From Terriglobus roseus DSM 18391 (GTDB taxonomy: Bacteria > Acidobacteriota > Terriglobia > Terriglobales > Acidobacteriaceae): DNA of 64,000 nucleotides. This document shows, in pieces, positions 52,475 through 61,198 of the stretch. The notes beneath the pieces are model-generated. The model was not told the origin of the DNA. It saw nothing but the letters and a program-made list of their open reading frames with translations, and did not search any database. Within the stretch, counting starts at the first letter, position 1, and every line of letters begins with the position of its first letter. The position numbers and the translations under genes were made by a program. The DNA is taken from NCBI RefSeq assembly GCF_000265425.1, contig NC_018014.1, positions 5,146,001 through 5,210,000 of the forward strand, in the 5' to 3' direction.

Positions 52475-53299
52475 ATGGGCAAAGTAATCGCAATCGTCAA
52501 TCAGAAGGGCGGCGTGGGTAAGACCACAACGGCAATCAACCTCGCCGCTGCCATCGCACTCACCGGCCTGGACACGCTCCTCGTCGACTGCGACCCGCAA
52601 ACAAACGCCAGCGGCGGTCTCGGTGTCACACGCGACACCGAACGCATGTCCACCTACGACGTGCTCCTCGGCGACTGCACCGCTGCAGAAGCCATCATCG
52701 CCACCGCCGTCGAAAACCTCTCCATCATCCCCAGCAGCAAAGACCTCATCGGCGCCAACTTCGACCTCGCCCAGCAGGAACGCCGCGAATTCTGCCTCAA
52801 GGAAGCACTCGCCCCCCTCCGCGAGCGCTTTCCCTTCATCCTGCTCGATTGCCCGCCGGCGCTCGACCTCCTCACCCTCAACGCCCTCGTCGCTGCCGAC
52901 AGCCTCCTCGTTCCCATGCAGGCCGAATACTTCGCGCTCGAAGGCATCTCGGAGCTGACCGGCACGCTCGACCGCGTCGCCGGAGCCTTCCAGCCAGACC
53001 TCGCACTCGAAGGCGTCGTCCTCACCATGTACGACCCGCGCACCTCGCTGTCGCAGCAGGTCTCTGAGAACATCAAGGGTTTCTTCGGCGACAAGCTCTT
53101 CACCACCACCATCCCGCGCAACATCCGCGTCGCCGAAGCGCCCAGCCACGGACTCCCCGTTGTGCTCTACGATCCCAAATCACGCGGCGCCGAAGCCTAC
53201 CGCGACCTCTGCCGCGAACTCCTCGCACGCAACGGCGTCTTCACCATCGCAGGCAATCCCGCTGGCGCGGTCGTCCACGAGTCCGATCCAGAAGAGTAG
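52475..53299 (+). CDS. parA: Chromosome-partitioning ATPase ParA (Soj)
   Basis: 274 residues. Deviant Walker A KGGVGKTT at 11-18 ([20 protein letters not shown]), [16 protein letters not shown], Walker [19 protein letters not shown], and [20 protein letters not shown]. It moves ParB-bound origins apart by ATP-dependent DNA binding. Three parS sites sit directly in front, and parB follows after 34 bp. Confidence 0.97.
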   Translation: MGKVIAIVNQKGGVGKTTTAINLAAAIALTGLDTLLVDCDPQTNASGGLGVTRDTERMSTYDVLLGDCTAAEAIIATAVENLSIIPSSKDLIGANFDLAQQERREFCLKEALAPLRERFPFILLDCPPALDLLTLNALVAADSLLVPMQAEYFALEGISELTGTLDRVAGAFQPDLALEGVVLTMYDPRTSLSQQVSENIKGFFGDKLFTTTIPRNIRVAEAPSHGLPVVLYDPKSRGAEAYRDLCRELLARNGVFTIAGNPAGAVVHESDPEE

Positions 53300-53333
53300 T
53301 CCGCACCTCCGCAACACCCAGGAGTTTTGAACG

Positions 53334-54245
53334 ATGTCCACCGCCAAAGCACCCGATCCAAAGCGCCGCGCACTCGGCCGAGGCCTCGAAGCATTGCTGC
53401 CCACCCGCCAGGCAGCCCCAGCACCCGCGCCGGCAGCACCCGTAGTCGAGAACTCCGGCAAGCCGCTCGAAGTCGAAGTCACCGCCATCGACCGCAACCC
53501 CTTCCAGACGCGTACCCGCTTCGACGAAGCCGCGCTCGAAGAGCTCGCCCAGTCCATCGCGGCCACCGGCGTCATCCAGCCCATCATCGTCCGCGCCCTC
53601 GGCAAGGGCCGCTTCCAGCTCATCGCCGGCGAGCGCCGCTGGCTCGCCTCGCAGCGCGCAGGCAAGCCCACCATCCCCGCCGTCGTCCGCGAAGTCTCCG
53701 ACGAACAGGCGATGGAGATGACCATCGTCGAAAACCTCCAGCGCGCCGACCTCAACCCCATGGAGCAGGCACGCGCCTACGACCGTCTCAGCCGCGACTT
53801 CAAAATGACGCAGGACCAGATGGCCAAGCGCACCGGCAAGGACCGCGCCTCCGTCTCAAACTTCCTCCGGCTCCTCCGCCTCCCGGAAGCAGTCCAGGGC
53901 AAGGTAGAGGCAGGCGACCTATCCTTTGGCCACGCCCGCGCCCTCCTCGCCCTCGAATCCGAAGCGCAGATGATGGCAGCCGCCCAGAAGATCGCCGCGC
54001 TCTCCATGTCCGTCCGCCAGACCGAAACCTACGTCAAAAACCTGCTCGACCCCGAACGCAAACTCGGCAAAGTAGAAGCGCCCGCCGCCGAAATCGATGC
54101 CAACGTAAAGGCCGCCCAGGACCAGCTCCAGCGTTCCCTCGGCCTTAAGGTCCGCATCGAAGATACCCACGGCAAGGGCCGAGTCGTCATCGAGTACAGC
54201 AGTCTCGAAGACTTCGACACACTCCTCGAGACCCTTTCCCGATAA
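53334..54245 (+). CDS. parB: Chromosome-partitioning protein ParB (Spo0J), CTP-switch family
   Basis: 303 residues. N-terminal ParA-stimulating basic stretch KRRALGRGLEALLP at 10-23, an Ala/Pro linker, CTP-binding motif GERRW at 99-103 and ENLQRADLNPMEQA at 133-146, a helix-turn-helix (TQDQMAKRTGKDRASVSNFL), and a C-terminal dimerisation domain. It loads on the parS sites upstream of parA and spreads as a clamp. Confidence 0.97.
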   Translation: MSTAKAPDPKRRALGRGLEALLPTRQAAPAPAPAAPVVENSGKPLEVEVTAIDRNPFQTRTRFDEAALEELAQSIAATGVIQPIIVRALGKGRFQLIAGERRWLASQRAGKPTIPAVVREVSDEQAMEMTIVENLQRADLNPMEQARAYDRLSRDFKMTQDQMAKRTGKDRASVSNFLRLLRLPEAVQGKVEAGDLSFGHARALLALESEAQMMAAAQKIAALSMSVRQTETYVKNLLDPERKLGKVEAPAAEIDANVKAAQDQLQRSLGLKVRIEDTHGKGRVVIEYSSLEDFDTLLETLSR

Positions 54246-54315
54246 CGTATCTAATTGATTTAATGAGCTTTACCTGACAAACCGCAGCAGCCCCGGCGCT
54301 GCAGGACGACCCTTT

Positions 54316-55095
54316 ATGCAGGCCACCGCCTTCGAATACAAACACCGCTACCTAGTCCACGGCCTCATCTACACCCTCTGCTTCGCGGCACCGTGGCCCG
54401 ATTACCACAACGGCGCGGCTGGAATGACACACATCCAGGTCTGGAACTTCGTCCGCAACGGCAGCGTCTGGTTCCGTCTCTCGGACGCCCTGACCCGTCC
54501 GCTCTACCAGCACTTCGCTTCCGCCTGGAACACCATCCTCGTCGGCATGATCCTCTTCGCCCTCGCCGGCGCAGCCCTCCGCGTCTGGGGAGCAGCCTAT
54601 CTCGGCGCCACCACCGTCCAGCGCGGCGGCATGGTCGGTGACCGCATCGTCGCCGACGGCCCCTACCGCTTCGTCCGCAACCCGCTCTACCTCGGCACCA
54701 TCCTGCATACCATCGCGCTTGCCATGCTCATGCGGCCCGACGCAGCCGTCCTCTGCGTCCTCCTCATCACCTTGGTTCAGCTCCGCCTCATCGGCCGCGA
54801 AGAGCCCTATCTCCGCGAGCGCCTCGGCGAATCCTACAGCGCCTACCTCATGGAGGTGCCGCGCCTCGTGCCCTCGCTACGCCCCTGCACAGCCCCCGGA
54901 CAGAGCCATCCGCACTGGCAGCAGGGCATCCTCAGCGAGATCTACATCATCGGCGTCGCCGTCACACTCGCTGCCGTAGGCTGGTCCAACGGCTTCGCCT
55001 GGGAGGCGTCCGTCCTCCGCGTCATGCAGGGCATCGTTATCTCCCTGGGCCTCTCCGTCATGGCACGAGCCTTCATCCCAAAGGCCACCTTTTAG
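54316..55095 (+). CDS. Isoprenylcysteine-carboxyl-methyltransferase (ICMT)-family membrane protein
   Basis: 259 residues with five or six membrane helices. The SAM-binding ICMT/PEMT motif GPYRFVRNPLYLGTILH is at about 115-131, followed by EEPYLRERLGESYSAYL. Bacterial members methylate unknown membrane-bound substrates. The C-terminal 60 residues form two extra helices. Ends at a strong terminator shared with the convergent HU gene. Confidence 0.85.
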   Translation: MQATAFEYKHRYLVHGLIYTLCFAAPWPDYHNGAAGMTHIQVWNFVRNGSVWFRLSDALTRPLYQHFASAWNTILVGMILFALAGAALRVWGAAYLGATTVQRGGMVGDRIVADGPYRFVRNPLYLGTILHTIALAMLMRPDAAVLCVLLITLVQLRLIGREEPYLRERLGESYSAYLMEVPRLVPSLRPCTAPGQSHPHWQQGILSEIYIIGVAVTLAAVGWSNGFAWEASVLRVMQGIVISLGLSVMARAFIPKATF

Positions 55096-55127
55096 AGCAA
55101 CCAGGCAAATAATCGCAGCGCAGCAAA

Positions 55128-55159
55128 AACCGCCGCCACGCATCAGCGTAGCGGCGGTT
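55128..55159. terminator. Bidirectional terminator between the ICMT-like gene and HU
   Basis: AACCGCCGC and GCGGCGGTT pair over 9 bp, enclosing a further ACGC-ATCA-GCGT stem. Flanked by AAAA on the left (T-run for the minus strand) and TTCTGTCTT on the right. Confidence 0.8.
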
Positions 55160-55207
55160 CTGTCTTACGGACGTGCAACACCGTTCGCGAACGAGCGGTG
55201 CAGTTGA

Positions 55208-55519
55208 CTACTTCTTGACTGCTGCAGCCTTCACCGGTGCAATCGCGTCCTTCGCAGCCTTTGCCACGCGGAACTTGACCACGGTCTTCGCCTTGATCTT
55301 GATGGCTTCGCCCGTCTGCGGATTGCGGCCGGTGCGTGCCTTGCGCTCAGCCTTGACCAGCTTGCCCAGTCCAGGAATGGTGAACTCGCCGTTCTTCTTG
55401 GTCTCCTTCACTGCGGTCTGCGCCAGCAGATCCAGGAAGCCAGCCACCTGCTTGGTGGGCAGTTCGGTTGCGTCGGCCATCTGGCGGATGAGTGCTGTCT
55501 TCGTGAGTCCCTTTGCCAT
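55208..55519 (-). CDS. hup: HU-family nucleoid DNA-binding protein
   Basis: 103 residues. MAKGLTKTALIRQMADATEL, FLDLLAQTAVKETKKNGEFT and IPGLGKLVKAERKARTGRNP (the DNA-binding arm, with the conserved RTGRNPQTGE) mark HU. An Ala/Lys-rich C-terminal tail of about ten residues (DAIAPVKAAAVKK) extends beyond E. coli HU. The ATG has AGGAG about 8 nt upstream. It packages the nucleoid. Confidence 0.95.
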   Translation of the reverse strand: MAKGLTKTALIRQMADATELPTKQVAGFLDLLAQTAVKETKKNGEFTIPGLGKLVKAERKARTGRNPQTGEAIKIKAKTVVKFRVAKAAKDAIAPVKAAAVKK

Positions 55520-55802
55520 TGTGTTGCTCCTTTACGTGCAGAAACTGTGATGCGGCGCGGGTGGGGCGCATGACGTTCGGCGATCGCTTTCGTTACCCTT
55601 CGCGATACAACCGGCACCGGTAAAATCTCCAGTGTTCATGCGGGTTCCCGCAACCGTTCCGCATATCACGATGGACTTTTGTGGGCAGCTTGTCAACGGA
55701 CAAACTTCCACTTTTGTCGGTTTTCTTTGGCTTTTAGCGGGATTCTTGTGGAAAGGTGTCCAATATGGTTCCATATCGGGCAAAATCCCTGCATTTTCGC
55801 GC

Positions 55803-56501
55803 CTAAAACAAACTCTTCCGCGGTGCCGCAGACCTTAGCAAAGGCGCATTCAGCAGCGCCACCATCGGTGCCATCGCACGAAATCTCTTCACAATCTCGC
55901 TGCCAAGCTTTGGTGTCATCGCCACATCCACCGGCAACGTGGCCGACAAAGCCCACTGCCGGCACAGCAACAGGTCCGCAGCAGGGTCTTCCGCGGCAAA
56001 GCCCTTTGGCATTCGCTTCAATGGATTGCTGTCCAGCTCAGGCATCAGCTTCCGCAGCTTCTTGTCCGCCAGCATCGCCCGCATCTCTCCATGGGCCTGC
56101 TGCATATGCCTGCGGATCGCCAGCAACTGCTCCGGCTGCGGCATATAAACACCTGCCGCAACCACAACCTCATCGCTCCCCACATGCGCATAGAATCCGC
56201 CGCCACTCGTCTTCGCCAGCGAAGCCGGTGACCACCACGCACCCACATGGGTCTTGTACGGCAGCTTGTTATTGCTGAAGCGCGTATCCCGATAGATACG
56301 GAACATCGCCTTCTTCGCAGGCTTCACACACTCCGGCGCAAACTCGATCAAGGCTTCATTGATCTCATCGATCAAAGCAAGCCACGGCGCCTGCACCTCC
56401 GCCTCATACACTCCCTTCCGATCCGCAAACCACGTGCGATCGTTGTGACGCTTGAGACCCTTTAAGAACTTGATACCGGCAGGTGCAAAGTGTGTAGCCA
56501 T
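55803..56501 (-). CDS. DUF2461 (TIGR02453) family protein
   Basis: 232 residues. Family hallmarks: FLKGLKRHNDRTWFADRKGV, MFRIYRDTRFSNNKLPYKTH, GGGFYAHVGSDEVVVAAGVY and LDSNPLKRMPKGF. The family is widespread and uncharacterised; the conserved basic patch RIYRDTRFS...PYKTH suggests a catalytic or anion-binding site. It follows an unknown gene on the same strand after 11 bp. Confidence 0.92.
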   Translation of the reverse strand: MATHFAPAGIKFLKGLKRHNDRTWFADRKGVYEAEVQAPWLALIDEINEALIEFAPECVKPAKKAMFRIYRDTRFSNNKLPYKTHVGAWWSPASLAKTSGGGFYAHVGSDEVVVAAGVYMPQPEQLLAIRRHMQQAHGEMRAMLADKKLRKLMPELDSNPLKRMPKGFAAEDPAADLLLCRQWALSATLPVDVAMTPKLGSEIVKRFRAMAPMVALLNAPLLRSAAPRKSLF

Positions 56502-56512
56502 TGTCTCTATTC

Positions 56513-57031
56513 TCAGCGAATCACTGTGATCACGGGCGGTCCGGTGGCAATCACATCGATCACATGATTCTGCGTCACGATTTCGTAATGCTGCATTGGT
56601 CCGTCAAGCTCCTCGGGATACTGAGTATGCGCACGAGTGAACTCCAAAAGATGGGACGCCGAAAAAATCCGCAACCACTTTCCTGAGAATCTCTCAGGGG
56701 CTACCGGATACTTCCCGCAGCTTTCATCGGAGACGGAATAACTGATCAGCCTGTGACGGCTGAACTGGATGAAGAAACGCCGCGAGCTTCCATCCGGACG
56801 AATTGGGCGGCCCACACCAAAATCAACACCTTGCAGTACCAGGGGTTCTTCAGCCTGCGCCTTGCCCTCAACGAGCAGGATGGAGAGTTGCAGCTCTTCC
56901 AACTCACCGATGGCCTCCACGAAGAAAGACTCGCACTCGTCCATGAGGCGAGCGCCCTCTAGCCAATCAATCGGCAGCTCCTGCTGCGCCGCACCTTTCA
57001 GACGACCCTGGAGCTTCGCAAGCAAATTCAT
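56513..57031 (-). CDS. Hypothetical protein, 172 residues
   Basis: MNLLAKLQGRLKGAAQQELP, then IDWLEGARLMDECESFFVEA, RRFFIQFSRHRLISYSVSDE and a C-terminal half HYEIVTQNHVIDVIATGPPV. No family recognised. The end has a beta-strand pattern. Less GC-rich at third positions than its neighbours. Eleven bases upstream of the DUF2461 gene on the same strand, so the two probably share a transcript. Confidence 0.75.
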   Translation of the reverse strand: MNLLAKLQGRLKGAAQQELPIDWLEGARLMDECESFFVEAIGELEELQLSILLVEGKAQAEEPLVLQGVDFGVGRPIRPDGSSRRFFIQFSRHRLISYSVSDESCGKYPVAPERFSGKWLRIFSASHLLEFTRAHTQYPEELDGPMQHYEIVTQNHVIDVIATGPPVITVIR

Positions 57032-57118
57032 CCGACAAGTGTAGCGGCTTCATCTCAGATCGGGAGCCCATCCACCAGAGGCGTATCGTTAACTCTCGAA
57101 CGTCCTTGGAGTCTTTCG

Positions 57119-58048
57119 ATGGATCCCGTCTTTGGTGTCATCCTGCTCGTCATCGCACTCGCCCTCCTCATCACACTGCTCAAGACCCTCTACACCGTCC
57201 GCACCTCGCAGGCCGGCGTCGTCGAGCGCTTCGGCAAGTTCAACCGCATCGTCCGCCCAGGCCTCCATCTGCTCATCCCCTACGCAGAGCGAGTCTCCTT
57301 CGTCGACCTGCAGGTCCAGCAGGCCCAGTTCTCCGTCGAAACCAAGACACGCGACAACGTCTTCGTACAGATCCCCGTCAGCGTCCAGTACGGCGTCCTC
57401 GACGACAAGATCTTCGACGCCTTCTATCGCCTCTCGCGCCCGCAGAAACAGATTGAAAGCTTCGTCTTCAACTCCATCCTCGGCCACGTCCCAAAACTCA
57501 CACTGGACGAAACCTTCGAACAGATGAGCGGCATCTCCATCGCCGTCAAGGTAGAGCTCGACGCCACCATGCGCGAGTTCGGCTTCAACATCCTCACCGC
57601 CCTCGTCACCGACATCATCCCGGACGCAAAGGTGAAGGCCGCGATGAACGACATCAACGCCGCACAGCGTTCGCAGGTAGCCGCCCAGGCCAAGGGCGAA
57701 GCCGACAAGATCCTCAAGGTCAAACAGGCCGAAGCCGAAGCCGAAAGCAAGGCGCTCCAGGGCAAAGGCATCGCAGCCGAACGCCAGGCCATCATCGACG
57801 GCCTCCGCGCCAGCATCGAACACTTCCGCGAATCCGTACCCGGCACCACCGCAGAAGATGTCATGGCACTCGTCCTGCTCACCCAGTACTTCGACACCCT
57901 GAAAGACATCGGCATGCGCGGCGGCACCAACACCCTCTTCCTGCCCAACAACCCAGGCGCAGCCAACGAGTTCCTACAGCAGATCCTCGCAGGCCTACGC
58001 GCAAACCCACACAACCCCGCACCACTACCACCAGAACCCAAACACTAA
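57119..58048 (+). CDS. SPFH/Band 7 (stomatin/prohibitin-like) membrane protein
   Basis: 309 residues. One N-terminal helix (VFGVILLVIALALLITLLKT), the Band 7 core with VERFGKFNRIVRPGLHLLIP and SVETKTRDNVFVQIPVSVQY, a helical AAQAKGEADKILKVKQAEAE coiled coil at about 190-225, and a C-terminal segment with DVMALVLLTQYFDTLKDIG. Such proteins form oligomeric rings or microdomains in the membrane. No NfeD-like partner is adjacent. Confidence 0.92.
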   Translation: MDPVFGVILLVIALALLITLLKTLYTVRTSQAGVVERFGKFNRIVRPGLHLLIPYAERVSFVDLQVQQAQFSVETKTRDNVFVQIPVSVQYGVLDDKIFDAFYRLSRPQKQIESFVFNSILGHVPKLTLDETFEQMSGISIAVKVELDATMREFGFNILTALVTDIIPDAKVKAAMNDINAAQRSQVAAQAKGEADKILKVKQAEAEAESKALQGKGIAAERQAIIDGLRASIEHFRESVPGTTAEDVMALVLLTQYFDTLKDIGMRGGTNTLFLPNNPGAANEFLQQILAGLRANPHNPAPLPPEPKH

Positions 58049-58063
58049 CCCCGCCGCCAAACC

Positions 58064-58097
58064 GGGTGCCCCACGTCTCGCTTCTGAGACGTGGGTT
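58064..58097. repeat. Dispersed repeat element A, copy 1
   Basis: GGGTG then CCCCACGTCTC-GCTTCT-GAGACGTGGG, a 10-bp hairpin 16 bp after the SPFH stop. The same 27-base core forms the msrA terminator at 37502-37528; a diverged copy is at 59265-59298. Confidence 0.8.
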
Positions 58098-58138
58098 CAT
58101 ACCAACCCCGGCAACGAATTACGAAACGACCACCAAGC

Positions 58139-58196
58139 GGGTGCCCCATTCTTTGCGAAGCAAAGGGTGGGTTATCGCGCGAAAGCGCGACCAGCA
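58139..58196. repeat. Dispersed repeat element B, copy 1 (58 bp)
   Basis: Starts GGGTGCCCCATT and contains two hairpins, CTTTGC-GAA-GCAAAG and TCGCGC-GAAA-GCGCGA, ending CCAGCA. Identical over 58 bp to 59174-59231 on the other side of the GDSL gene. Confidence 0.9.
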
Positions 58197-58316
58197 AAGC
58201 CTGAAGCACCAAAGCCATAAATGGGAACCACTAAGGTGGGGAGTCGTGCAAAGCACGAACCGCTTTCCATCACCAATCAAGCCCCCGCTATACTGGCCTC
58301 GCCAAGAGGACCAAGA

Positions 58317-59162
58317 ATGCGCCGCTACCTGTTACTCCTACTCCTCGCACTGACCCCATTCGTAACCCAGGCCCAAACCAAACCCTACAACCAGCTCTAC
58401 GTCTTCGGTGACAGCTACTCCGACAGCGGAGCAGGCTACATCGATGGCAACGGACCCACCGCCGTCGTCTATCTCGCCCAGCGACTAGGCATTCCCTTCA
58501 CCTACTATGGCGACCCCAAAACAAAATCCGAACATCCCATCCGCGAAGGCCTCAACTTCGCAGTCAGTGGAGCACGCACCGGCGCAGGCGAAGGCAAACA
58601 CTACCCGCACAACGAATTATTAGGCAGAGGCATGCGCAACCAGGTCGACGACTTCGCCGCCATGGTCAAAGACGGCACGGTCAAGTTCGATTCAAAGACC
58701 ACCATGTTCTTCCTGCTGGGTGGCCTCAACGACCGCGGCTTAAAAGACGGAGAAACCGTCAGTAACATCGAGGGAGAAATCGAAACCCTCTACGCCCTCG
58801 GCGCACGCCGCTTCCAGGTAGCTTTGTTACCCACTAAGATCCCAGCCTTCGCCTCCGCCGGCGAACGCTTCAATCCGCAGTTAGCAACAATCCCCGCCGA
58901 CGAGCGTGCAAAGCACCCCGACATCCAAATCGCAAACAGTAACTGGGGCAGCTTCTTCGACGAAGTAATAACCCATCCCGCAAACTACGGCCTGACCAAC
59001 ACAACCGATAAGTGCGCCGGCCGAGTCCTACGCGACGAAGACCCAACCCCCTGCGCCTCACCACAAACCTACTTCTACTACCACGAAGGCCACCCCTCCA
59101 CCGCCACCCACAAAGCAGTAGGCGACCTACTCTACAAAGAAGCAACGAACACCAACAACTAA
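58317..59162 (+). CDS. Secreted SGNH/GDSL-family lipase/esterase
   Basis: 281 residues from the ATG at 58317, with AGAGGA about 8 nt upstream; the frame is open to 58221 but that part is repeat-adjacent. Signal peptide RRYLLLLLLALTPFVTQAQ, then block I VFGDSYSDSG with Ser33, block II-like LNFAVSGARTG, block III GGLND, and a C-terminal YYHEGHPSTATHKAVG with the catalytic His. Likely an exported esterase. It is bracketed by identical B repeats and related A repeats, in the order A-B-gene-B-A. Confidence 0.9.
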   Translation: MRRYLLLLLLALTPFVTQAQTKPYNQLYVFGDSYSDSGAGYIDGNGPTAVVYLAQRLGIPFTYYGDPKTKSEHPIREGLNFAVSGARTGAGEGKHYPHNELLGRGMRNQVDDFAAMVKDGTVKFDSKTTMFFLLGGLNDRGLKDGETVSNIEGEIETLYALGARRFQVALLPTKIPAFASAGERFNPQLATIPADERAKHPDIQIANSNWGSFFDEVITHPANYGLTNTTDKCAGRVLRDEDPTPCASPQTYFYYHEGHPSTATHKAVGDLLYKEATNTNN

Positions 59163-59173
59163 CCAATAAAACC

Positions 59174-59231
59174 GGGTGCCCCATTCTTTGCGAAGCAAAG
59201 GGTGGGTTATCGCGCGAAAGCGCGACCAGCA
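59174..59231. repeat. Dispersed repeat element B, copy 2
   Basis: 58 bp identical to 58139-58196 and in the same orientation, 12 bp after the GDSL stop. Confidence 0.9.
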
Positions 59232-59264
59232 GATCCTGTCCCAAAAGACAGTGCGGGGCAAGCC

Positions 59265-59298
59265 GGGTGCCCCAAGTCTCGACTCTGAGACGTAGGTT
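59265..59298. repeat. Dispersed repeat element A, copy 2 (diverged)
   Basis: 34 bp matching 58064-58097 at 30 positions; two of the changes fall in opposite stem arms and weaken pairing. Confidence 0.7.
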
Positions 59299-59350
59299 CT
59301 CAGCGGTAACTCCGCCGCTCACTCCGTCCTACAGACGTATAGGGTCTCTC

Positions 59351-59423
59351 ATCCCACGAACCCATGCGCTCCCGCGCAGTAGCTGTCATCCCAGAAACCA
59401 TGCACTCGCGAGCAGTAGCCGGC
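59351..59423. repeat. Imperfect tandem pair, period 36-37 bp
   Basis: Two units, ATCCCACGAACCCATGCGCT... and ATCCCAGAAACCATGCACTC..., each continuing with CGCAGTAGC or GAGCAGTAGC and followed by a further partial ATCCCATG. Confidence 0.6.
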
Positions 59424-59455
59424 ATCCCATGTGGCTACGCGCTGGCGAGCGCATA

Positions 59456-59478
59456 GCGGGCTGAAGGCCCGCGACAAA
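59456..59478. repeat. Hairpin repeat C, copy 3
   Basis: GCGGGCTGAAGGCCCGCGAC plus AAA, identical to 7401-7423; followed by ATCCTGCCCAAC, which also ends the 52-bp tandem units near 50.7 kb. Confidence 0.8.
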
Positions 59479-59499
59479 ATCCTGCCCAACAAAACAAAA

Positions 59500-59522
59500 G
59501 CCCCACACCTAAGATGTGGGGC
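59500..59522. terminator. Hairpin terminator between GDSL and MDR genes
   Basis: GCCCCACA-CCTAAGA-TGTGGGGC, 8-bp stem. On the minus strand it is followed by TTTTGTTTTG, so it most likely ends the MDR transcript. Confidence 0.75.
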
Positions 59523-59543
59523 CTCCATTCCAAAACCAAAGCA

Positions 59544-60461
59544 CTAAAGCATCAACAACAAAACCTTCCCACCGCTACCGCCCTTTTCCGCAAACTCCTG
59601 CGCCTCCGCGGCCTCGCTCAACGCAGACTTACGAACAATCGGTAACTTAAACTTCCCATCCCGATAATCATCCGCAAACTCCCGCACCTTGCTCGGATCA
59701 GGATGCGCACGATGCGGCACCACCTTCACATCAGGATGCAACGCAGCATCGGGTGGCGGAGTAACGACCGTGCCGCAGATACCGCCTTCTTTAATATGGC
59801 GCAGCAGGGGTGTCGTAACATCGCCACCAACCGTATCGGCAATGGCATCTACCTTGCCCATACTCTGCACGGCATCTTCGTCGTCCAGCGCAATCAATGC
59901 ATGCGCACCCAGTTCCTTCGCCTCATCCAACTGGTGTTTCCGAACGCCCGCAATCACATGTGCGCCCAGCTTCTTCGCGGTATGCACCGCCGCGCGGCCA
60001 ACGCTGCCCAGCGCACCCGTAACCAGAATCGACTGGCCCTTCTGCAGACCACAGGCCTCCCGCACCAGTTGATCGCCAGTAAGTACCACCAGCGGCAACG
60101 CTGCAGCCTCAATAATGTCGACGCCATCGGGAATATGCGTGATCTCATTTCCCTTCACAATCACCAGTTCGGCATAGGTGCCATTGGTCAGCGCCATCAC
60201 ACGCTCACCCACCTTCACGCCGCGCACGTTACTACCGACTGCGCGCACCAGGCCGCTGACATCGCGACCAAGGATCGCCGGAAAACTCACCGGAAAGCGC
60301 TCCTTCGCAGCTCCTGAACGCATCTTCCAATCGATCGGATTCACGCTGGTCGCGGCAGCCCCAACCAGTACATCGTCCTCACCCACCTCGGGGTCAGGTG
60401 CATCCGTCTCGTACTTCAGATTCGTCGCTGGACCGTACTCATACAACCGGACTGCTTTCAT
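59544..60461 (-). CDS. NADP-dependent MDR oxidoreductase (quinone-oxidoreductase-like)
   Basis: 305 residues. Medium-chain dehydrogenase without zinc ligands: SVNPIDWKMRSG, FPAILGRDVSGLVRAVGSNV, nucleotide-binding SILVTGALGSVGRAAVHTAK (AxxGxxG-type), and KVDAIADTVGG. Family members reduce quinones or enones with NADPH. It starts 39 bp after the SRPBCC gene on the same strand, suggesting one operon. Confidence 0.92.
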   Translation of the reverse strand: MKAVRLYEYGPATNLKYETDAPDPEVGEDDVLVGAAATSVNPIDWKMRSGAAKERFPVSFPAILGRDVSGLVRAVGSNVRGVKVGERVMALTNGTYAELVIVKGNEITHIPDGVDIIEAAALPLVVLTGDQLVREACGLQKGQSILVTGALGSVGRAAVHTAKKLGAHVIAGVRKHQLDEAKELGAHALIALDDEDAVQSMGKVDAIADTVGGDVTTPLLRHIKEGGICGTVVTPPPDAALHPDVKVVPHRAHPDPSKVREFADDYRDGKFKLPIVRKSALSEAAEAQEFAEKGGSGGKVLLLML

Positions 60462-60500
60462 TGCCTGCTCCTGAACTCTCGTACTGTTGTCGTACCGTGC

Positions 60501-61022
60501 CTACGCATGGGATGCCGTCTGCTCGTCCGGCAGATACTGTCGCCAGGCGTCACCCTCGGCAATTCGCCTGATCCGCGCAAATCGGCTCCGTAACAGCCGC
60601 AGAATATGCGGCACCATCACATACCGCGCCACCAGCCGCCCCACGAATCCAAACGGTAGCGAGAACCGCACCTCATCCTGTAACTCAGTACCCGCATCAT
60701 TGGGCAGCTCCCGCAGATGATGATCATGCTGAAAGGTGCGGAAGCGTCCATCCAGCATGCTGTCCTGCATAAACACCGGCCGTTCATACCCTGAGATACC
60801 GGTCACGTGGTAATGCTTCAGGCCCAACTGCCAGCCCTCCCAACGCACCTCGTCACCATGCTGCACCAAGCCCTCCGTGCGCCCCGTCACCGGCTTCATC
60901 CCAAGCTCTTCACGCACCAGCGCAATGCAGCACGTCAGTTGGAAGCACCGGTCAATCGGCGCCTTCACCACGGCCGTGTCGCGCAACGTAAACGTGTCGC
61001 CGTCCTGTGTCCACTCTGCCAT
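60501..61022 (-). CDS. SRPBCC (START-like) family protein
   Basis: 173 residues with the helix-grip pattern: FTLRDTAVVKAPIDRCFQLT at the N-terminus, WEGWQLGLKHYHVTGIS, FRTFQHDHHLRELPNDAGTE and a long C-terminal helix LRLLRSRFARIRRIAEGDAW. Matches the cell-division-inhibitor/cyclase-like subset that binds hydrophobic ligands. Co-oriented with and just upstream of the MDR gene. Confidence 0.88.
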   Translation of the reverse strand: MAEWTQDGDTFTLRDTAVVKAPIDRCFQLTCCIALVREELGMKPVTGRTEGLVQHGDEVRWEGWQLGLKHYHVTGISGYERPVFMQDSMLDGRFRTFQHDHHLRELPNDAGTELQDEVRFSLPFGFVGRLVARYVMVPHILRLLRSRFARIRRIAEGDAWRQYLPDEQTASHA

Positions 61023-61198
61023 CGTGTCTCTACCCGTCTACGTGTGATGTCGCGCGGAACCAATAGGCAGCACGTGCGTATGATGAGTCCACACGCCACC
61101 CATAACCTCAACGAAAGCCTCGCGCTTTTGTAACCGCATCAGTCTTCGCGCAGAGGCAGATGCGCGACAACTCGCAGTACCGGACGACGGAGACGACC

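Larger units (their letters stand above)
59163..59543. other. Intergenic region of about 380 bp filled with repeats
   Basis: Between the convergent GDSL and MDR genes. Holds element B copy 2, element A copy 2, a 36-37 bp tandem pair (59351-59423), hairpin C copy 3 and a terminator. No gene. Confidence 0.75.
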
